DNA from: Phanerodontia chrysosporium
Lineage: Eukaryota > Basidiomycota > Agaricomycetes > Polyporales > Phanerochaetaceae
Direction: 5' to 3'
DNA length: 64,000 bases
NCBI GenBank assembly: GCA_001910725.1
Contig: MJGA01000004.1
Span: 1,612,001 to 1,676,000 of the forward strand
Part shown: piece by piece, positions 57,183-64,000 of the stretch
Layout of the letters: each line of letters opens with the position of its first letter
Position numbering within the stretch: position 1 is the first letter of the stretch
The notes under the pieces: model-generated
Database searches by the model: none
What the model was told of the DNA's origin: nothing
The model's input: the letters and a program-made list of their open reading frames with translations, nothing else
Made by a program: the position numbers and the translations under genes

Positions 57183-58205
57183 CTAGCAGAATCGGTCACT
57201 GAGACCAGTATTAGTTAAGATAAGAGAGGCGCAACGCATGGCGTACCTCTTCAACTTTGCGCGGCGGTCCAGCAATGCCTCGGCAAGTCTCCCTTCCTTC
57301 TTTGCTTTCTTGAGCTAGAGGCAACTCATTCAGCACTAGATCCAGGATCCGAGAAAGGATATACATACTTCTTTCTTGTCGTCGGCTGAGAGAACAGATC
57401 GTCCTGCTCCCCACGCTTGGTATAGCTTACTGTGAAAGGGCAGATGCCATGAGGTATGAGCACGACACATTGACGAGATCACGTACTTTACTGACGCCTC
57501 ATCCACGTTGGCATCGAGGGACATCCCTTCCTTTCTCTTCTTCTCCTCTGCATGGGCCTCCTTCTTGTATTTGCTCTGTATCTTAACCCAGAACCTCTCT
57601 CGAAAGCCGACTTCCTCGCTGTCTCCCCTCAGTGCTAATTGTCCACCGGCAACTTCGTCGACGGCCAGGTACTTCTCGTAAATGTTTTGGAAGGCGACCA
57701 TCCCATCAGGAAACACGACTGGGGTCCATTCTTCTTGTGGTCCTCGAGCCTCTCTGTCGGCTGAGACAATGCCATGCTTGTCGCACGACAGAAACTTCCC
57801 TTCACCCACGCCCGTGCGCAAGTTGATGGTTGGCGTGCCTGCAACCCGAGTGACGACCCATACTTGAGAAACCTCGGTGGGGACGCGATCCAACAACTTC
57901 GGTGACTCCTCGTCATCATCTGCTTTGTCCTTGTCTAGAGATTGCAAGACGATGCGTCCGCGTGTGGTGTCGTACGTGATGCATATGGGGGAGGGGTCCG
58001 ATGGATGTATTATGAATGTAGGTCCGCGTATTTCCTGTGCTTCCTCTGGGAGCACCCATGTCTCCGGAGAGTCCTCGTCCTCGTCTTTGCGACGACGACG
58101 AGTACTGCTTTCACCGCCATCTTCGTCATGCTCGCGTTTGCGCTTCTTCTTGGTCTTCTCTCCCTTGAATTTAAGCTTGGTGGGACGAACCTTCTCGTCA
58201 GACAT
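57183..58205 (-). CDS. FRG1-like protein, actin/RNA-linked nucleolar factor
   Basis: It starts MSDEKVRPTKLKFKGEKTKK, a basic nuclear-localisation region. The beta-trefoil (fascin-like) core follows: TWVLPEEAQEIRGPTFIIHP, PTINLRTGVGEGKFLSCDKH, FPDGMVAFQNIYEKYLAVDE and ERFWVKIQSKYKKEAHAEEK. The C-terminus YQAWGAGRSVLSADDKKE, LKKAKKEGRLAEALLDRRAK with LKSDRFC is diagnostic of FRG1. The human protein, named from facioscapulohumeral dystrophy, takes part in pre-mRNA and rRNA handling. Introns lie at about 57189-57234, 57314-57368 and 57428-57485. The last exon codes only a few residues (DRFC). About 285 residues, normal. Head-to-head with RPL26, ATGs 155 bp apart. Confidence 0.93.
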
Positions 58206-58359
58206 GTGCGGAGGAGATGATAGCAAGACGAACGACCCAAACCTAACCCTAGCGCTTACCCTCCCGGCGGGCGCTTGTTCTCACCGCCGAGCTTCCCACT
58301 TTTGCTGCCATCGAGTCCCGGACATCCTCAAGACCCTCAAGAACGACGGAATCTCGCTA

Positions 58360-59145
58360 ATGGCCAAGCTCAACCCGGGTTAGTCATGCTATCCTGCCGT
58401 TATTCTGTCAAATCTGCGCGTTTGGAGGGGCGGAAGAGGCTGGATGGACGCGGATCACCATGGATGTGGGTGGGACTGGTGGGAGGAGGCGGATTTGATC
58501 TCTCCTTGGAAGTGTTGGATTCATGGACGCAGTGCTGACGAACGTATGTCTTCTTGCTTGGGTTGACTATTTACAGACGTGTCCTCCTCCCGGCGCAAGT
58601 CGCGCAAGGCGCACTTCGCCGCGCCTTCATCCGTCCGCCGCAAGATTATGTCCTCCGCCCTGTCCAAGGAGCTCCGTGGCAAGCACAACGTACGTCGGTC
58701 CGGTATAATCACAAAGCACTCAATCTGATCAGGTCTTGCTACCGATATGTTGATCCGACATACAGTGCCGTTCACTACCAATCCGTAAGGATGACGAGGT
58801 CCGCATCGTTCGGGGCAAGTACAAGGGCCGGGAGGGCAAGGTCACCCAGGTGTACCGCAAGAAGTGGGTCATCCACGTTGACCGTGTCCAGCGCGACAAG
58901 TCAAACGGCTCGTCGGTACCTATTGGTATCCACCCCTCGAACGTGGTTATCACCACGATCAAGCTCGACAAGGACAGGTGCGTCTTCCGATAATTCTTGG
59001 ATTGGGCATCTTATAACTGGAGCCCAGGCGGGCAATCCTCGACCGCAAGAACCGCAAGAAGGAGGCTGCCGGTGCTGATGTCGAGATGGTCGACGTACGT
59101 AGTTATTCTTGTTCTAACGTATTGAAAGCTGACAGCATGCAGTAA
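58360..59145 (+). CDS. RPL26: 60S ribosomal protein L26 (uL24)
   Basis: It starts MAKLNPD; the first exon is very short (19 nt), then [57 protein letters not shown] (KOW motif), [40 protein letters not shown] and [17 protein letters not shown]. The KOW domain binds 25S rRNA near the exit tunnel. Introns are near 58379-58576, 58690-58765, 58978-59026 and 59095-59142. The last one leaves only the stop codon TAA in the final exon; its length is 48 nt with no in-frame stop. About 137 residues. The first intron is long (about 200 bp), a usual place for expression-enhancing elements in ribosomal genes. Confidence 0.95.
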
Positions 59146-59447
59146 ATCCTCTCCCTCCCTCCTTTGGTCTTCCGCGTTCTCTCCCCCTGGCTATCGTATT
59201 GCACACCCAAAACGATCCATGTATGTATGCGCACATCCCGCACATGATATGCTCCATGAGGCTACCCGCCAACTTGCAGAACTTGCCCAGATGAGGTCTG
59301 CGGTTTGCGTCATCTCACGACGCCCTTTCACTCTGTCATTGTATGAATGTATTATTGGTCGCAATGTGCAGAGTGGTATATGGATTGATGCTGCCGTCTG
59401 GATACGTTACATTCAAGTCTTGCGGAAGGGGTTATAAGCGAGCAGAC

Positions 59448-60407
59448 TCAGAAGATGACGTCTTCATCCTTGGTACCGAGAAGGTCGCTGCTCTCTCCCG
59501 TCTCCGCAACTTCTTCCGTTTGGGAAACTGTGCCAGGAGCCTCTTGCGTAATGTTCCTCGCCTCCTCTGCCTCCTTCTCCGCTTCCGCCTTGCCAGCGTC
59601 ACGCTTCTTCTTTCCCTGAATTTTCTTGAGCCTGCAACAATCATGAGGGAACTGTGTATTTGGCGCATAAGGGATTAGCGCACCGGAAGAATTCTTCTCT
59701 GTCCATCTCATCCAGCTCGCTGTTGATATACTTGATCGTGTTCTCGAGCCTTGGAATGACAACGTGCTCAATAGCGTTCACTCGGCGGTTCGTGGCTCGG
59801 ATGACTTCATCGAGGATCATGAACGCCGTCTGCAGAGACGCGAGTTCGACCAGGGTTTCTACAGCCTTGGCGTAGACCTCCTTAGACCGCAACACTTGTT
59901 GACCGCCACGGCCAAGACCGGTCAGGTTGAAGTCTAGGTTGAGGTAGCATCCTAATTAGTGGCCCGCCGATCGTCAAAGATAACTGCGCACCTGTGCCTG
60001 GCACCCTATCAACTTCGAAGGCTGGGAGTACTACACCAGAGACATTCTCTTGCTTCGCCTTGACCTTGAAGGACGCAGACTTGGCTTGCTCCTGCACGAG
60101 GTAAGAGATATCTCCTGTCGCGTACGTGACTTCAGCTAGAGAGAATGACGCGAGCTGCATCACCCTGCCCATCTTGCGCTTTGCCTAGCATGGACGCGAC
60201 TCATCATCGCCAATCGCATTGATGGATAACGCAGGCACTGCGCACCTCGTCGACCTTGCGGAGAATGGCCCTGAACCTGGTTGTCAGAGCATCCCGCTTC
60301 TTCGCAAGCAGGGAGTGCCCAGTCTGCGCTCCCTTTAAGCGGAGCTTGACGTTGGTCAACGCCATTCGCGTCGGGAAGATGTTCTCTCGAGGACCCTGTC
60401 CGGACAT
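59448..60407 (-). CDS. VMA8: V-type proton ATPase subunit D (Vma8)
   Basis: Central rotor-stalk subunit that couples ATP hydrolysis in V1 to proton pumping in Vo. It starts [20 protein letters not shown], then [123 protein letters not shown] and [20 protein letters not shown]. These are the two long helices and the linker of the family. The tail is Lys/Glu-rich and ends GTKDEDVIF. Four exons, about 258 residues, the normal length. Confidence 0.96.
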
Positions 60408-61075
60408 CGTGAACTAGGCGGCGGATAGGAGGGCGATGTAGTCCTCGTCGAGGTGCTTGAGCAAGTGCAGGCAAGAGGGCGCTTGTGACGTACCGCCATC
60501 ACATCCGGGGCGTCTTACCGTTTGGAAGCACGCGCGCATGCAGTCCACGCCATTCATCGTACATTGGAGCATAAATGCCGATTTCCCCTGAGAGCAAACC
60601 AAGCGGCCATAGATGCACGACCTGCTAGTCGATAATGATACTATGTAGGCTCAAGTTGCCAGAAATGCGGCCAAGCTTCTGCGGTGAATATTGCGTGCTT
60701 TGATGTATACTTGTTCAGTACCAAAGAAGAATCTGTATATTGATGGTGTGTGAGCAGTTCTCGGTCCCTATAGAGGACCGAAGGAGTCTAGATTATGTTA
60801 GAAGCCGAGATCAAATAGGTAGCTTTGATAAGTAATGACAGTTGTAGCGACATCAGCTGATAATCATCATTCTGCTGAATGCCAGAGATAATACAAAGTG
60901 AGCATTAAGAAAGTATTTTCTCGCATACAGCTATAACAACAGATTGAGCGTAGGGAATAATTGAGGATATTGATAGTTGGTGATGAGCACCGCGAACGTA
61001 AACGGAAGGCTGGGTCTTTGTGGCGCGTTACCACACAACATACCAACATATTTACATAAATTTGTACCAGATATG
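60408..61075. other. AT-rich intergenic region before tRNA-Asn
   Basis: About 670 bp. The stretch 60640-60980 is clearly A/T-richer than the genes around it. No coding pattern. Confidence 0.5.
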
Positions 61076-61167
61076 TGCCCCATGGCTGAGTTGGTTACAG
61101 CGTCCGACTGTTATGATTACATAATCAGCGCATCGGAAGGTCGTGAGTTCGAGCCTCACTGGGGCAG
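61076..61167 (+). tRNA. tRNA-Asn (anticodon GUU) with an 18-nt intron
   Basis: Acceptor stem TGCCCCA/TGGGGCA, D-arm GCTG-AGTTGGTTA-CAGC, anticodon stem TCCGA/TCGGA with loop CTGTTAA around GTT, T-arm GTGAG-TTCGAGC-CTCAC and discriminator G, as expected for eukaryotic tRNA-Asn. The intron 61114-61131 follows position 37. All stems pair. Confidence 0.95.
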
Positions 61168-61170
61168 ATC

Positions 61171-61175
61171 TTTTT
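61171..61175 (+). terminator. RNA polymerase III terminator of tRNA-Asn
   Basis: Run of five T starting three bases after the tRNA, interrupted by G and followed by four more T. Confidence 0.8.
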
Positions 61176-61368
61176 GTTTTGTCCCGTCCTAACAGGACGA
61201 CCCCGCGCTGTAACCGACCAACAGTGGCAGGGCCCAACTGTGTTGGGCACCGTCAATGGGTTACTTGTCGCTCACTATCTGACACAAGAAGACGGGGAAA
61301 CCCAGAGATGCATGGATACTCGTTGCACAAGGATCATGTCCTGCCCCACTCCAGACAACTTGGCAGCA

Positions 61369-61392
61369 AGTTCGAGCCTCACTGGAGCAGAT
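61369..61392 (+). repeat. 24-nt copy of the tRNA-Asn 3' end
   Basis: Matches 61146-61169 (T-loop, T-stem, acceptor and two following bases) at 23 of 24 positions, in direct orientation 223 bp downstream. The rest of the tRNA is absent. Confidence 0.85.
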
Positions 61393-61415
61393 TCAACAGT
61401 ATATAGCTCCGTGGA

Positions 61416-62898
61416 CTACAAATACATCTCATCCCATCCTTCATCGTTCGTCGCTGGAAGCTGGTCTTGCGGCCGGGAGCTCATTGATGTCTGTTCCGGC
61501 GCAACGCTGCCAGCGCTGGCTGTAGCTGGCTGTGCCTTGGTGGTGTCTGCTGTAGCCGACTTTGATTGCATAGGAACAGCTTGCTCCTGCTCCATTTCGC
61601 GGACAACGTCCCACATATCCTCGTCTTCGTCCACGTCCATGCCCTCGCCAGAGTCTTGCACAGGCGGAGGAGCTGGAGCTGAGGGTTTTGCCGTCGGCGC
61701 GGGGTCGTCGTCCAAAGCATGCAGCTCGTCCCACATCGCCTGGTCCTCATCGTCCCCTGTGAACGCTGCTGTTTGAACTTGAGCACCTGACGACGTGTCT
61801 GTACCAGGCACGTTTCTGGATGAGGCCGACGCCATGCGTGCTTTCTCCTCTTCGCGTAAAATAGCGTCGACGTCAAAGTCATCGTGCGGTACACCTGTAG
61901 TGAACTCTGACGCCGAGGATGGTGGTCGGGTGCTGGACTAGATGAGCGCTGCTCCCGGTGCTCAGGCGCGGGTACAGTACTATTCGACGGAACAGCTTCT
62001 TGCATCCGCGCGTCCTTGCCGCCGTCTTCGTTATCGCTGTCACTGCCGTCATCCGAGGAGTCGAATTCCTCGGGCTTGCGGCCGTTGATCAGCCCGTGGT
62101 ACTCGTCTCGCCAGACACCCAATGCGCTCTGCGACAATAGCATGAATGCACGGCGGTGCATTGTGAAAACGTAAGAGGCCGTACCTGCATGCGTTTCGAA
62201 TGACATAGTTTCTCCACGCGTTGTACTGAGTCGTGGAAGGTCGCCTTGGGGTACATCTTGTGCGTCCAGAATTGGTACATCTGGAGCAACCTGTTGAGGT
62301 CGGACACCTGGCATCTATGAGAATCTGTTTGCAAAATCGCCGACTGTTTGCACACCTCATGACCCTTCCCTCTTGGCTTGAAGCCCTTCGCCTGCTTGAT
62401 GAGGGCAGGAAAGCCATCAGAGCCCAACAACCGCGCATCGTCCAACTTCGGGAGCTTCCTCTTCTTGTTCTTTTCCAGCCCATCTCCGTCCTTCTTCTTC
62501 CCGCTAGCTCCCGCACCGGCATCGTCTTCGAGCTCGCGTGTTGGCGAGCTGCTAGGCAGGATTTCATGCGGCGTTAGTGGAGGACCACGCGCCGCGTGCC
62601 TCGCCTCCGCCTGTCTCCGTATCTGGTCGAGGTCAAGCTCAGGTGCGAGTTCACCATCGTCATCTATGTCGTCAAAAAGCGCGTCAATATCCGGCACGGC
62701 TTTCTGTGGTGTGCGTGCGCGGTAGGTGGGCTGGTTCGTGGGCGCGTCGTTCTCGCCCTCGGAGTCGGAGGAGAGGAAGAGCTTCGTGCCCCGACGCTTC
62801 ACGGGCGAGCCGTGCGTGGATTGTGCTTCGGCACCCGCTGCGGCAGAGCGCTGCGGTGATTGTGTGAGAGGCTCGTCCCAGATGCTGTCGAGCTCCAT
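61416..62898 (-). CDS. CSM3: Csm3/Swi3 replication fork protection complex subunit (TIPIN family)
   Basis: Partner of Tof1/Swi1 (Timeless) that stabilises stalled forks and checkpoint signalling. It starts MELDSIWDEPLTQSPQRSAA, an acidic/Ser-rich leader with PDIDALFDDIDDDGEL. The Swi3 domain follows: KRKLPKLDDARLLGSDGFPA, LIKQAKGFKPRGKGHE, VSDLNRLLQMYQFWTHKMYP, KATFHDSVQRVEKLCHSKRM and ALGVWRDEYHGLING. The acidic C-terminal half has PHDDFDVDAILREEEKARM, MWDELHALDD and ends EGWDEMYL, like the short MW-E/D motifs of this family. Introns lie at about 62313-62356 and 62131-62187. One base is missing at 61921-61922; adding it joins the two parts in frame. About 460 residues. Confidence 0.9.
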
Positions 62899-63057
62899 GT
62901 GTACTGTTCGGACAGAAGCGAGCGTGTCCCACAATGAGCGCGTCTCTACCGCGTTGTTTGTCTCTATTTACCTACGCGCCCATAATTCCCGTCTCGCATT
63001 ACCGCCACATTTTCTCGTCCTCACTGCCTGGAACATCCCTTACAAGGTCTACCGAAG

Positions 63058-64000
63058 ATGTCTGCAACGGAAGTGCTGCCCGAGCCAGACGTACAGGACG
63101 GCATAGAGTACTGGAACACACAGCCCGCGAGCTACGATGGCGTACTCGGTGAGCTCTCTCGCCGCCCTCATAGCCCATCGTCGTGACCAGAGAGTCTTTC
63201 AGGTGGTTTTGGCAATGGGGTAAGCACCTTCTTGTGCAAACCTTGCACCTGTCTGACTTTTACCCTTGATCACAGTCTCTTCCGCGTGTAGACGCACTGG
63301 GTTCCCGTCAGTTCCTCATGCACCTCCGTCCCGACCTGTGCACTGTCCCTTCTGCCGTGCGCCCTCTCTCCCTTCCACCGGCCACTTCGAGTTCCTACCG
63401 CACACGCGCGGTTGACGTTGGCGCCGGCGTAGGTCGCGTTACCGCGGATGTGCTGCTGCACCTTGTGTCGGACGTCGTGCTTCTAGAGCCCGTCGAGAGC
63501 TTCATTGGAGAGGCATACCGCCGAGGCAAAGCGAGCGAGGACGGCACGCTTGTCGAGGACGCTGTGCGCTCACGCTGGAAGGGCATTCAGGACAAGTCAA
63601 AGAGCGTCACGCTCGTGCAGGGCACACTCCAGGCATTTGATCCATGCAGTCCGCTCAAGGGCACAAAGCTCGTCGGCCGCGTAGGATATGTACCCGAGCA
63701 GGATGATCTCGAGAGCAAGTTCGACGTCATCTGGTGCCAGTGGTGTCTCGGTCACCTCAGCGACGCAGACTTGATTGCGTTCTTCCGTCGGTGCAAGCGA
63801 GCGTTGCGGGACGCCAAGGACAGCATAATCATCGTGAAAGAGAACTTGTGCTCCGACGGGGAGGATGGTTCGGCCAGGACTGTTTTCGACGAGGATGATT
63901 CCAGTCTGACAAGGTCCGTGCCGAGTTGTGCAGCGTTGTCATCGGGAAAAAGCTGATGCCTTCTTCTAGATCTGACATGGCTTGGAAGAACGCGTTCGCG
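63058..64000 (+). CDS. TAE1: N-terminal Xaa-Pro-Lys methyltransferase (Tae1/NTMT1), 3' end beyond the window
   Basis: SAM-dependent enzyme that methylates the alpha-amino group of proteins starting (Met)-X-Pro-Lys, in yeast mainly ribosomal proteins. It starts MSATEVLPEPDVQDGIEYWN, TQPASYDGVL, then GGFGNG across small exons, LGSRQFLMHLRPDLC, TRAVDVGAGVGRVTADVLLH (SAM motif GAGVGR), DVVLLEPVESFIGEAYR, FDVIWCQWCLGHLSDADLIA and IIIVKENLCSDG. The W-x-Q-W-C-L-GHLSD block is diagnostic. The last visible exon begins around 63971 with SDMAWKNAF. At least four introns. Compared with yeast it has an insert (KGTKLVGRVGYVPEQDDLES). Confidence 0.93.

Noticed and set aside
59219..59437. Small plus-strand frame between RPL26 and VMA8
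   Set aside because: Lies in the 3' flanks of two convergent genes and has no homology or splice logic.

Overview
The window is nuclear DNA of a basidiomycete fungus, most likely an Agaricomycete of the Polyporales type. The evidence is dense gene packing, many 45-60 bp GT-AG introns per gene, micro-exons, GC-rich codons and typical fungal housekeeping proteins. No single open frame covers most genes, so the models below were assembled by joining exons at splice signals and family motifs; exon borders are by eye.

Layout. 1-9.1 kb: a cut-off enoyl-CoA hydratase/isomerase gene, the centrin-binding Sfi1 homologue, two hypothetical minus-strand reading frames, and an Sso-type syntaxin. 9.3-14.6 kb: a kynurenine-formamidase-like hydrolase, a DUF4436-like membrane protein, an unknown protein and a FUN14 protein. 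15.4-24.8 kb: a 57-residue Cys/His peptide behind a strong TATA box, the rRNA methyltransferase Nop2, a PalI/SUR7 membrane protein, an Ala/Pro/Glu-rich protein and a BTB protein. 24.8-27.3 kb: an accessory patch with a 34-bp inverted repeat, a repeated short motif, a tRNA-like element, a T17A12 tract and an unrecognised gene. 27.3-41.5 kb: eIF2B epsilon, Pmp3, a small unknown protein, a second DUF4436-like protein (paralogue of the first), cytosolic Hsp70 with a heat-shock element, Tom40, a FetA/STAR1-like ABC ATPase and tRNA-Ile. 41.9-64 kb: a CCCH/coiled-coil protein, the helicase Spb4, a Zn2Cys6 regulator, Luc7, a J-domain plus ankyrin protein, FRG1, RPL26, V-ATPase subunit D, tRNA-Asn, the fork-protection protein Csm3/Swi3 and the start of the N-terminal methyltransferase Tae1/NTMT1.

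There are no operons. Genes sit as independent, often divergent units. Ribosome biogenesis and translation are well represented (Nop2, Spb4, RPL26, eIF2B epsilon, two tRNAs, FRG1, Tae1 as a ribosomal-protein methyltransferase), next to import and chaperone functions (Hsp70, Tom40, J protein).

The most general oddity is that at least ten genes, including the very conserved Hsp70 and Tom40, each need one extra base to stay in frame, and nine of the eleven sites lie in a run of identical bases. This points to systematic homopolymer under-calling in the assembly rather than real pseudogenes.
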